Positions 8,834 through 15,645 of a stretch of DNA of 64,000 nucleotides are shown here, one piece after another. The position numbers were made by a program, and so were the translations under genes. Position 1 is the first letter of the stretch, and each line of letters begins with the position of its first letter. Under the pieces are notes generated by a model. That model saw nothing but the letters and a program-made list of their open reading frames with translations. It was not told the origin of the DNA and made no database searches. Origin of the DNA: Alsobacter sp045348435 (lineage in GTDB: Bacteria; Pseudomonadota; Alphaproteobacteria; Rhizobiales; Beijerinckiaceae); assembly GCF_045348435.1 (NCBI RefSeq), contig NZ_CP157484.1, forward strand, positions 3,844,001 through 3,908,000, read 5' to 3'.

Positions 8834-10107
8834 TGGGCGACGACGCGCGCCGCTCCGCCGAGGGCGCGGCGCGCGCCTCCTACGGGCGCCTCGTCGCGTA
8901 TCTCGCGGCGTGGTCGCGCGACGTGTCGCTGGCCGAGGACGCCCTGGCGGACGCCTTCAGGTTGGCGCTCGAGACCTGGCCCGAGCGCGGCGCGCCGGAC
9001 CGGCCCGAGGCCTGGCTCCTCGCCGTCGCGCGCCGCCAGATGGGGCATGCCGCCCGGCGCCGCCGCCTGCGGGACGGCCTGGCCGCCGAGCTGGAGCGCG
9101 CCGCCGACGAGGCGCAGGAGGCCGCGAACGCCGCCCGGGACGAAGGCGACATGCTGCCGGACAAGCGCCTGGAGCTCCTCTTCGTCTGCGCCCACCCGGC
9201 GATCGAGCCCGCGGCGCGCACGCCCCTGATGCTGCAGACGGTGCTGGGCCTCGACGCCGCCCGGATCGCGTCGGCGTTCCTGACCTCGCCGGCCGCCATG
9301 GGGCAACGCCTGGTGCGCGCCAAGGCCCGCATCCGCGAGGCCGGCGTCCCGTTCGAGCGCCCCGACGCGCAGTCCTGGGCGGCGCGCCTGGAGGACGTGC
9401 TGGCGGCCGTCTACGCCGCCTTCGGCGCCGGCTGGGACAGCGCGCTCGACGCCGACCCGCGGGGCCGCGGGCTGGCCGAGGAGGCTCTCTATCTCGGGCG
9501 CCTGCTGGCCGGCCTCTTGCCGAACGAGCCGGAAGCGGCCGGACTGCTGGCTCTGATGCTCCATTGCGGGGCCCGCCGGGAGGCGCGCAGGTCCCCGGCG
9601 GGCGCGTTCGTCCCCCTGTCGGAGCAGGACCCGGCCTTGTGGTCGGCGCCCATGATCGCCGAAGCCGAGCGCGTGCTCGGCCGCGCCGCGAGGCTGGGCC
9701 GTCCCGGCCGCTATCAGCTGGAGGCCGCGATCCAGTCCGTGCATGCGCAGCGGGCCGTCACCGGCGCGACCCGCTGGGACGCGCTCTGCGTCCTTTATGA
9801 CGGGCTCGCCGCCCTGGCGCCGACGGTCGGCGTCCTGGTCGGGCGCGCGGCGGCCCAGGGGGAGCAGGCGGGGCCCGACGAGGGGTTGGCCCAGCTCGAC
9901 GCCTGCGCGGCGGACGCGCGGGACTACCAGCCCTACTGGGCCGTCCGCGCCCACCTGCTGGCCCGGGCCGGCCGGACGGCGCAGGCCCGCGAGGCCTTCG
10001 AGCGCGCCGCGGGCCTCAGCGAGGACGCGAGCGTCCGGGCCTTCCTGATGGAGCGCCGCGACGCCCTGGAGCGAGGCCCCGTCCGGAAAGCCCCGGCGGC
10101 GGACTAG
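8833..10107 (+). CDS. ECF42-type RNA polymerase sigma factor with C-terminal extension
   Basis: An extracytoplasmic-function sigma factor of 424 residues, far longer than the usual 180-200. Region 2 (SLAEDALADAFRLALETWPERGAPDRPEAWLLAVARRQ) and region 4 (LMLQTVLGLDAARIASAFLTSPAAMGQRLVRAKARIR) occupy the first 180 residues. The remaining 240 form a helical, TPR-like domain (LLPNEPEAAGLLALMLHCGARREAR; YQLEAAIQSVHA; ...YDGLAALAPTVGVLVGRAAA) characteristic of the ECF42 group, which uses this extension rather than an anti-sigma factor. It is coupled to the DGPF gene upstream. The stop codon lies inside the left arm of a long perfect hairpin. Confidence 0.92.
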   Translation: MGDDARRSAEGAARASYGRLVAYLAAWSRDVSLAEDALADAFRLALETWPERGAPDRPEAWLLAVARRQMGHAARRRRLRDGLAAELERAADEAQEAANAARDEGDMLPDKRLELLFVCAHPAIEPAARTPLMLQTVLGLDAARIASAFLTSPAAMGQRLVRAKARIREAGVPFERPDAQSWAARLEDVLAAVYAAFGAGWDSALDADPRGRGLAEEALYLGRLLAGLLPNEPEAAGLLALMLHCGARREARRSPAGAFVPLSEQDPALWSAPMIAEAERVLGRAARLGRPGRYQLEAAIQSVHAQRAVTGATRWDALCVLYDGLAALAPTVGVLVGRAAAQGEQAGPDEGLAQLDACAADARDYQPYWAVRAHLLARAGRTAQAREAFERAAGLSEDASVRAFLMERRDALERGPVRKAPAAD

Positions 10108-10145
10108 ACCATGCTGTGTTTTGATGGAAACACAGCATGGTCTAG
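10104..10145. repeat. Long perfect inverted repeat overlapping the ECF42 gene stop codon
   Basis: Two perfect 18-bp arms (CTAGACCATGCTGTGTTT and its reverse complement) flank a 6-base loop, TGATGG. The TAG stop of the ECF42 sigma gene (10105-10107) is inside the left arm. There is no T tract, so a simple intrinsic terminator is unlikely. It adjoins a dispersed repeat at 10146-10210 and may be one end of a palindromic repeat element. Confidence 0.85.
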
Positions 10146-10210
10146 GTTTCTTGATTGTCGCATGCTTCGTGCGGAACGCCGGATTCCACCTTTTCGCAGC
10201 ATGCTCTAGT
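10146..10210. repeat. Dispersed intergenic repeat, copy 1
   Basis: Read on the minus strand, this 65-bp stretch begins CTAGAGCATGCTGCGAAAAG, continues GTGGAATCCGGCGTTCCGCA, and contains GCATGC near both ends. A shortened, diverged copy is at 12966-13000 on the plus strand (CTAGAGCATTCCGCGAAAAG then GTGGAATCCGTTCCGC). It resembles the short palindromic intergenic repeats that are abundant in Rhizobiales genomes. Confidence 0.7.
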
Positions 10211-10323
10211 CGCCCGCGTCCTTTTCGGCTATAGACCCGCGCGCGTCCGCCAGACACCCCTGGAGGCACGGGCGCGTCGTTCGGGCCGCCTGCGGGCGGC
10301 CTTGCTCATGAAGGAACACGATC

Positions 10324-10995
10324 ATGTCCACCACCGTGAAGCAGCTCGAGGCTGCCAAGCGCGTTCAGGGCGGCAAGGGGGCCGCGCGCGCCATTCGTCG
10401 ACTGAGCCGCATCCCCGCCGTGATCTATGGCGGCGGCGAGGCGCCCGTCTCGATCTCCCTCGACCAGAAGATCGCCACCCAGCTGATCTTCGCCGGCCAC
10501 TTCCTCACCACGCAGTTCGAGATCGACGTGGAAGGCGAGAAGAGCCGCGTCCTGCCGCGCGACTACCAGCTCGACCCGGTCACCGACCGCGTCATGCATG
10601 TCGACTTCCTGCGCCTGCGCCAGGGCCAGCAGATCCGCGTCGAAGTGCCGGTGCACTTCATGAACAACGAGGCGTCGCCCGGCTTGAAGCGTGGCGGCAC
10701 GATGAACATCGTCCGCCACACGGTGGAGCTGTTCGTGCCGGCCGACAACATCCCGGCCGCGCTCGACGCCGACCTGACCGGCCTGGAGATCGGCGACAGC
10801 CTGCACATCTCGGCCATCAAGCTGCCCGAGAACTGCAGGCCGGTGATCGCCGACCGCGACTTCACGGTCGCCACCATCGTCGCGCCGTCCGGCCTCAAGG
10901 ACGCCGCCGCCGATGACGCCGCCGCCGCCGCTGCCGGAGCGGCCGCCGCCGCCGCCGCGGCTCCGGCCGCCAAGGCCGCTCCGGCCAAGAAGTGA
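10324..10995 (+). CDS. rplY: 50S ribosomal protein L25 (CTC long form)
   Basis: Ribosomal protein binding 5S rRNA, in the long general-stress (CTC/TL5) form with 223 residues. The N-terminal L25 domain contains GGKGAARAIRRLSRIPAVIYGGGEAPVSI. The C-terminal TL5 domain includes VLPRDYQLDPVTDRVMHVDFLRL and VEVPVHFMNNEASPGLKRGG. The tail after about residue 195 is nearly all Ala (AAAAAGAAAAAAAAPAAKAA) and ends in Lys-Lys, a feature common in alphaproteobacteria. It precedes pth and ychF in the usual order. Confidence 0.97.
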   Translation: MSTTVKQLEAAKRVQGGKGAARAIRRLSRIPAVIYGGGEAPVSISLDQKIATQLIFAGHFLTTQFEIDVEGEKSRVLPRDYQLDPVTDRVMHVDFLRLRQGQQIRVEVPVHFMNNEASPGLKRGGTMNIVRHTVELFVPADNIPAALDADLTGLEIGDSLHISAIKLPENCRPVIADRDFTVATIVAPSGLKDAAADDAAAAAAGAAAAAAAAPAAKAAPAKK

Positions 10996-11028
10996 TCCGG
11001 ACGGCCTGAGCCGTTCGCATCGCATGAC

Positions 11029-11049
11029 GGCCGGGCCTCGCGCCCGGCC
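11029..11049 (+). terminator. GC-rich stem-loop after rplY
   Basis: Arms GGCCGGGC and GCCCGGCC with a 5-base loop, 33 bp after the rplY stop and before pth. Only a short CTTTC follows, so termination would be partial at best; it could set the relative levels of rplY and pth. Confidence 0.4.
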
Positions 11050-11123
11050 GCTTTCGTCTACGGGCCATGCGCCCGCGCCCGGCGCGGCGCCGACGCCCGC
11101 GTCCCCGGTCCGGATCAGCCCGC

Positions 11124-11732
11124 ATGCTCCTCTTCGTCGGCCTCGGCAACCCGGGCTCGCGCTATGCGGGCAACCGGCACAATATCGGCTTCATGGCCGT
11201 GGACGCGATCGCGCGCCGCCACAAGGCCCCGCCGTGGCGCCGCCGCTTCCAGGGCGACGTCACGGAGGCTGCGATCGGGGGCGAGCGGGTCGTGCTGCTG
11301 AAGCCCGAGACCTTCATGAACGAATCCGGCCGCGCCGTCGGCGAGGCCATGCGGTTCTTCAAGATCGCCCTGAAGGACGTGGTGGTGTTCCACGACGAGC
11401 TCGACCTCGCCCCCTCCAGGCTGCGGGTGAAGCTCGGCGGCGGCAACGCCGGCCACAACGGCCTGCGCTCCATCACGGCGCTGTGCGGCAACGACTATCG
11501 CCGGGTCCGGATGGGCATCGGCCACCCGGGCGACAAGGCGCTGGTCCACGCCTATGTGCTGAGCGACTTCGCCAAGAGCGAGCGCGACTGGGTGCAGGAC
11601 CTCTGCGACGCCTGCGCCGACCACGCCGAGCTGCTGGCGCAGGGCGACGACCCGACCTTCCAGAACAAGATCCACCTCGCCATGGAGGGCCGCGGCTGGG
11701 GCGACGTGAAGGGGATCAAGGACCGCGATTGA
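11124..11732 (+). CDS. pth: Peptidyl-tRNA hydrolase
   Basis: Releases peptides from peptidyl-tRNAs that drop off the ribosome, so that the tRNA can be reused. The 202-residue product starts MLLFVGLGNPGSRYAGNRHNIGFMAVDAI, containing the catalytic His in NRHNIGF and the essential Asn earlier. KPETFMNESGRAVGEAM and FHDELDLAPSRLRVKLGGGNAGHNGLRSI, with the catalytic Asp and the GHNGLRS tRNA-contact loop, are fully conserved. The ATG at 11124 gives the standard N-terminus; the open frame upstream is Arg/Pro-rich and not conserved. Confidence 0.98.
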   Translation: MLLFVGLGNPGSRYAGNRHNIGFMAVDAIARRHKAPPWRRRFQGDVTEAAIGGERVVLLKPETFMNESGRAVGEAMRFFKIALKDVVVFHDELDLAPSRLRVKLGGGNAGHNGLRSITALCGNDYRRVRMGIGHPGDKALVHAYVLSDFAKSERDWVQDLCDACADHAELLAQGDDPTFQNKIHLAMEGRGWGDVKGIKDRD

Positions 11733-11736
11733 GCCC

Positions 11737-11776
11737 GTCATCCCCGGCGGCGCGGAGCGCCGGGAAGGGATGATGG
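11737..11776. repeat. REP-like palindrome between pth and ychF
   Basis: An imperfect palindrome beginning GTCATCCCCGGCG and ending CGCCGGGAAGGGATGATG, directly after the pth stop. Related GC palindromes are at 32715-32745 and 32776-32802. Form and location fit a short extragenic palindromic repeat; it could also act as a processing site for the pth mRNA. Confidence 0.45.
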
Positions 11777-11870
11777 GGGGTCAGCTCGCACCGAGCGCCG
11801 CCGCTCCCGGGCCTTGCGTTTTCGGCACATCCCCATCACAACGCCTCATCACTGCAGGAATTGACCACCC

Positions 11871-12968
11871 ATGGGCTTCAAATGCGGCATCGTCGGCCTG
11901 CCGAACGTCGGCAAGTCGACCCTCTTCAACGCGCTGACGCAGACGGCGGCGGCGCAGGCGGCCAATTATCCGTTCTGCACCATTGAGCCGAATGTGGGCG
12001 ACGTGGCGGTGCCGGACCCGCGCCTCGACGCGCTGGCGGCGATCGCCGGCTCCGCGCAGATCATCCCGACCCGCATCACTTTCGTGGACATCGCCGGCAT
12101 CGTGCGCGGCGCCTCCAAGGGCGAGGGGCTCGGCAACCAGTTCCTGGCCAATATCCGCGAGGTCGACGCCATTGCGCATGTGGTGCGCTGCTTCGAGGAC
12201 GGCGACATCACCCATGTGGAGGGCAAGGTCGACCCGATCGCCGACATCGAGACGATCGAGACCGAGCTGATGCTGGCCGACCTCGAAAGCCTGGAGAAGC
12301 GCGTCGTCTCGCTCGAGAAGAAGGCCCGCGGAGGCGACAAGGAGAGCAAGGAGCAGCTGGACATGGTCCAGCGCTGCCTGAAGCTGCTGCAGGAGGGCAA
12401 GCCGGCCCGCATCGTCGAGCGCAAGGCCGAGGAGGAGAAGCTCTTCCAGGGCCTGAACCTGCTCACCGCCAAGCCGGTGCTCTATGTGTGCAACGTCGAG
12501 GAGGCCGCCGCCCATGACGGCAACGCCTTCTCGGCCAAGGTGTTCGAGCGCGCCCGGGAAGAGGGCGCGGTGGCGGTCGTGGTCTCCGCCAAGATCGAGA
12601 GCGAGATCGCCGTCCTCGCCCCCGAGGACCAGAAGGACTATCTGGAGGCCGTCGGCCTCGACGAGCCGGGCCTCAACCGCGTCATCCGCGCCGGCTACGA
12701 CCTCCTGCACCTGCTGACCTATTTCACGGTCGGCCCCAAGGAGGCGCGCGCCTGGACGATCACCAAGGGCACCAAGGCCCCGGCGGCCGCGGGCGTGATC
12801 CACACCGACTTCGAGAAGGGCTTCATCCGCTCCGAGACGATCGCCTATCCGGACTACGTCGCCCACAAGGGCGAGGCCGGCGCGCGCGAGGCGGGCAAGT
12901 TCCGCCTCGAAGGCAAGGAGTATGTCGTGGCCGACGGCGACGTGCTGCACTTCAGGTTCGCCAACTAG
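11871..12968 (+). CDS. ychF: Redox-responsive ATPase YchF
   Basis: Obg-family P-loop protein that uses ATP rather than GTP, associates with ribosomes and influences oxidative stress response and translation start. The 365-residue length is standard. The P-loop is GLPNVGKSTLFNALT; the G3 region is DIAGIVRGASKGEGLGNQFL. At G4 the GTP-specific NKxD is replaced by CNVEE, the NxxE that gives ATP preference. The C-terminal TGS domain ends with the conserved FRLEGKEYVVADGDVLHFRFAN. It follows pth, a very common pairing. A dispersed repeat overlaps its stop codon. Confidence 0.97.
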   Translation: MGFKCGIVGLPNVGKSTLFNALTQTAAAQAANYPFCTIEPNVGDVAVPDPRLDALAAIAGSAQIIPTRITFVDIAGIVRGASKGEGLGNQFLANIREVDAIAHVVRCFEDGDITHVEGKVDPIADIETIETELMLADLESLEKRVVSLEKKARGGDKESKEQLDMVQRCLKLLQEGKPARIVERKAEEEKLFQGLNLLTAKPVLYVCNVEEAAAHDGNAFSAKVFERAREEGAVAVVVSAKIESEIAVLAPEDQKDYLEAVGLDEPGLNRVIRAGYDLLHLLTYFTVGPKEARAWTITKGTKAPAAAGVIHTDFEKGFIRSETIAYPDYVAHKGEAGAREAGKFRLEGKEYVVADGDVLHFRFAN

Positions 12969-13000
12969 AGCATTCCGCGAAAAGGTGGAATCCGTTCCGC
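12966..13000. repeat. Dispersed intergenic repeat, copy 2
   Basis: CTAGAGCATTCCGCGAAAAG followed by GTGGAATCCGTTCCGC closely matches the inverted copy at 10146-10210, differing by small deletions. It starts at the ychF TAG stop, just as copy 1 and its hairpin touch the stop of the ECF42 gene, so both copies sit directly at the 3' end of a gene. Confidence 0.65.
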
Positions 13001-13035
13001 CCCACCGCGGACCCGCAGCCTTCGAGCCTCATGCC

Positions 13036-13536
13036 ATGACCGACCTGTCCCTCGCCATCCGGCCCGAGAACCCCGGCGAAGCCGACGTCATCGAGAAGCT
13101 GCACGAGCGCGCCTTCGGGCCGGGCCGCTTCGCCCGCACGGCCTTCCGCCTGCGCGAGGGCGTGCCGCACGAGGAGGCGCTCTCCTTCACGGCGCTGGTC
13201 GGCACGCTGGTGGTCGGCTCGATTAGGCTGACTCGCATCAGGATCGGCGCCGCCGACGGCCTCCTGCTGGGGCCCGTGACGGTGGAGCCCGCCTTCATGG
13301 GCCGGGGCATCGGCATGGCTCTGGTGAGCCGCTCGGTCGAGGCCGCCCGCGAGCAGGGCCACCGGCTGGTGCTGCTGGTGGGAGACGAGCCCTTCTACGG
13401 CAAGGTTGGCTTCCGGCGCGTCCCGGCGGGCCGCCTCGCGATGCCGGGACCGGTCGATCCGGCCCGGCTGCTGATCCTGGAGCTTCAACCGGGCGCCTTC
13501 GAGGGCGTCGCCGGCCCGGTCGCGCCGATCGCCTGA
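13036..13536 (+). CDS. GNAT-family N-acetyltransferase
   Basis: A 166-residue acetyl-CoA-dependent acetyltransferase. After MTDLSLAIRPENPGEADVIEKLHERAFGPGRFARTAFRLREG comes the acetyl-CoA site, GPVTVEPAFMGRGIGMALVSRSVEAAREQG, with a GRGIG pyrophosphate loop. FYGKVGFRRVP is the usual motif B tyrosine region. It resembles the YhbS-type acetyltransferases of alphaproteobacteria; the substrate is unknown. The ATG at 13036 was chosen because the frame upstream reads back into ychF in another phase. It is convergent with the membrane-protein operon that follows. Confidence 0.9.
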   Translation: MTDLSLAIRPENPGEADVIEKLHERAFGPGRFARTAFRLREGVPHEEALSFTALVGTLVVGSIRLTRIRIGAADGLLLGPVTVEPAFMGRGIGMALVSRSVEAAREQGHRLVLLVGDEPFYGKVGFRRVPAGRLAMPGPVDPARLLILELQPGAFEGVAGPVAPIA

Positions 13537-13538
13537 GA

Positions 13539-15623
13539 TCAGCGCGCCGGCTTGCCGAGGCGCGATTCGCCCAGCCACGTCGTCAGCAGGCTGGCGAGCA
13601 GCAGCACCAGCCCGACGAAGCCGAGGAAGACCGGGAACACCGACACGCCCCGCACCACATGGGCGTCGGTGTTGCGCAGCGCGATGAAGTCGCCGCCCGA
13701 GAAGCGCGCGCCCGACGCCAGCGTCAGGATGGTGGGGATGCGCGGCGCCTCGCCGGCGCGCTCGGAGACGCGGCGGACCGAGCCGCCGGTCGCGGCCGCG
13801 ATGGGGCCGAGCTTCTCGGTGGTGGAGACCACCTCCTGGTACTCGCGCGGGTTCGGCGGGCCGACGCTCACGAAGGCGGTCAGCTTGCCGTCCGTCAGGC
13901 GGTACAGGCCCGGCTCGTCGGTCTCCACGGAGGCGCGCCACAGGCCCGGGCTCGCGCCCTCCAGCGCGGTCACGCGCGTCTTGCCCGACGGACTCGTGAG
14001 CGTCACGTCCGCGACAGTGTCGGCCAAAGACTGGCGCTCGACCGTCACCACATTGCCGCGGGCGGTGGCGCGCAACGCCTCCTCCTCGAGGTCGGGCTCC
14101 TTCATCAGCCAGTGGCCCAGCCGGCGCAGCAGGTCGAGATGCGGGCCGCCGCCGCGGAAATTGCGCGCCCACAGCCAGGAGTGGTCCGAGAGCAGCAGCG
14201 CCACCCGGCCCTTGCCCTCGCGCGACAGCACGAGCAGCGGCTTGTCGTCCGCTCCCGACATCACCGCCGAGCCGACCTTCACGTCGGCGGAGATCAGCCG
14301 CAGCCATTCGCCCCAGGTCGGCGGCTCGCTCTCCGAACCCGGCAGGTTGCGGGTCACCGGATGGCGCGCCCCGGTCGGCGTCACATGGGCCAGATAGGGC
14401 TTCTCGACGATCTTGCCGTCGGGCGTGGCCGGGATGGCGGCCGCCAGGGGCGTGCCGGCGAGGCCGGCCCGGCTGGCGAATTCCGGCCCGGCCGCGACCA
14501 GCACGGCGCCGCCGTCGCGCACGTAGCGAACCATGTTGGCGAAGTAGACGCCCGGCAGGATCGACTGGTTGGCGTAGCGGTCGAAGATGATGAGGTCGAA
14601 CTCGTTGATCTTGGTCTCGAACAGCTCGCGCGTCGGGAAGGCGATCAGCGACAGCTCGTTGATGGGCGTGCCGTCCTGCTTCTCGGGCGGACGCAGGATG
14701 GTGAAGTGCACCAGGTCGACATTGGCGTCGGACTTCAGGATGTTGCGCCAGGTCCGCTCGCCCGCGTTGGGCTGGCCCGAGACGAGCAGCACGCGCAGCT
14801 TCTCGCGAATGCCCTCGACGGGCACCACGGCCTTGTTGTTGTAGGCGGTGAGCTCGCCCGGGGCCTCCTCGGCCTCGATCTCGATGACGTTCTGCCCGCC
14901 ATGCTCGATGCGGATCGGCAGCCGCACCGTGTCGCCCGGCGTGGCGCGGCGCTCGGCCACCACCGTCCCGTCGCGGCGCACGACGACGCGCACCGGCTCG
15001 CTCTGGCCGGGGTCCTCGACCTTGAGCCGGATCACCACGTCCTTGCCGACGATGCCGAAGCGCGGCGTGTCCAGGAGCGCGATGCGCCGGTCGCGCTCGC
15101 CCGGATGGCCGGTGACGAGCGCGTGCAGCGGCGCCTTGAGTCCCAGCGCGGCCGCCTGCTCGGGGATGTCGTGGACGACGCCGTCCGTGACCATGATGGC
15201 GCCGGCCACCCGGTCCGGCGGCACGTCGGAGAGGCCGGACTCCAGCGCCGAGAACAGGCGCGTCCCGTCCTGGCCGCCTCCGGCCTCCTTCACGTCGATG
15301 ATGCGGGTCTCGACGTCGGGCAGCGCCTCCAGCCGCTTGCGCACGGCGTCCACGACGGCGGTGGTCTGGGCCGCCCGGTCCCCGAGGCCCTGCGAGGCCG
15401 AGCGGTCGACCACCACGGCGGCGACGTCCTTCAGGCGCTCGCGGTCCTCCTGCACGAAGGATGGATTGGCGAGCGCCGCCAGGAAGGCCGCCACCGCCAG
15501 CGCGCGCAGCACCGACCCGCGCTGGCGCAGGACCAGCGCCAGGATCGACGCGCCGCCGGCCACGATCGCCAGGACGACCAGGACCGGAAGGGGCAGCAGG
15601 GGGGACCAGTCGACGCTCGTCAT
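13539..15623 (-). CDS. Membrane protein with glutamine amidotransferase-like domain (Bat-type operon)
   Basis: A 694-residue inner-membrane protein with two N-terminal helices (LPVLVVLAIVAGGASILALVL and VLRALAVAAFLAALANP). A VWA-like region follows (AAVVVDRSASQGLGDRAAQT, ...AIMVTDGVVHDIPEQA), then a beta-rich part, then a class I amidotransferase-like fold (EFDLIIFDRYANQSILPGVYFANMVRYV; GGAVLVAAGPEF) without an obvious catalytic triad. One helix lies near the C-terminus (VFPVFLGFVGLVLLLASLLTTWL). It is the last gene of a MoxR-DUF58-DUF4159 operon, whose relatives support envelope integrity or stress tolerance. The DxS of the VWA segment suggests metal binding. Its exact role is unknown. Confidence 0.85.
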   Translation of the reverse strand: MTSVDWSPLLPLPVLVVLAIVAGGASILALVLRQRGSVLRALAVAAFLAALANPSFVQEDRERLKDVAAVVVDRSASQGLGDRAAQTTAVVDAVRKRLEALPDVETRIIDVKEAGGGQDGTRLFSALESGLSDVPPDRVAGAIMVTDGVVHDIPEQAAALGLKAPLHALVTGHPGERDRRIALLDTPRFGIVGKDVVIRLKVEDPGQSEPVRVVVRRDGTVVAERRATPGDTVRLPIRIEHGGQNVIEIEAEEAPGELTAYNNKAVVPVEGIREKLRVLLVSGQPNAGERTWRNILKSDANVDLVHFTILRPPEKQDGTPINELSLIAFPTRELFETKINEFDLIIFDRYANQSILPGVYFANMVRYVRDGGAVLVAAGPEFASRAGLAGTPLAAAIPATPDGKIVEKPYLAHVTPTGARHPVTRNLPGSESEPPTWGEWLRLISADVKVGSAVMSGADDKPLLVLSREGKGRVALLLSDHSWLWARNFRGGGPHLDLLRRLGHWLMKEPDLEEEALRATARGNVVTVERQSLADTVADVTLTSPSGKTRVTALEGASPGLWRASVETDEPGLYRLTDGKLTAFVSVGPPNPREYQEVVSTTEKLGPIAAATGGSVRRVSERAGEAPRIPTILTLASGARFSGGDFIALRNTDAHVVRGVSVFPVFLGFVGLVLLLASLLTTWLGESRLGKPAR

Positions 15624-15645
15624 GAAGTCCTCGTGATCCGGGGCG

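Noticed and set aside
10905..10980. GCC/GCG triplet tract as a microsatellite
   Set aside because: It encodes the Ala-rich tail of ribosomal protein L25, common in the family.
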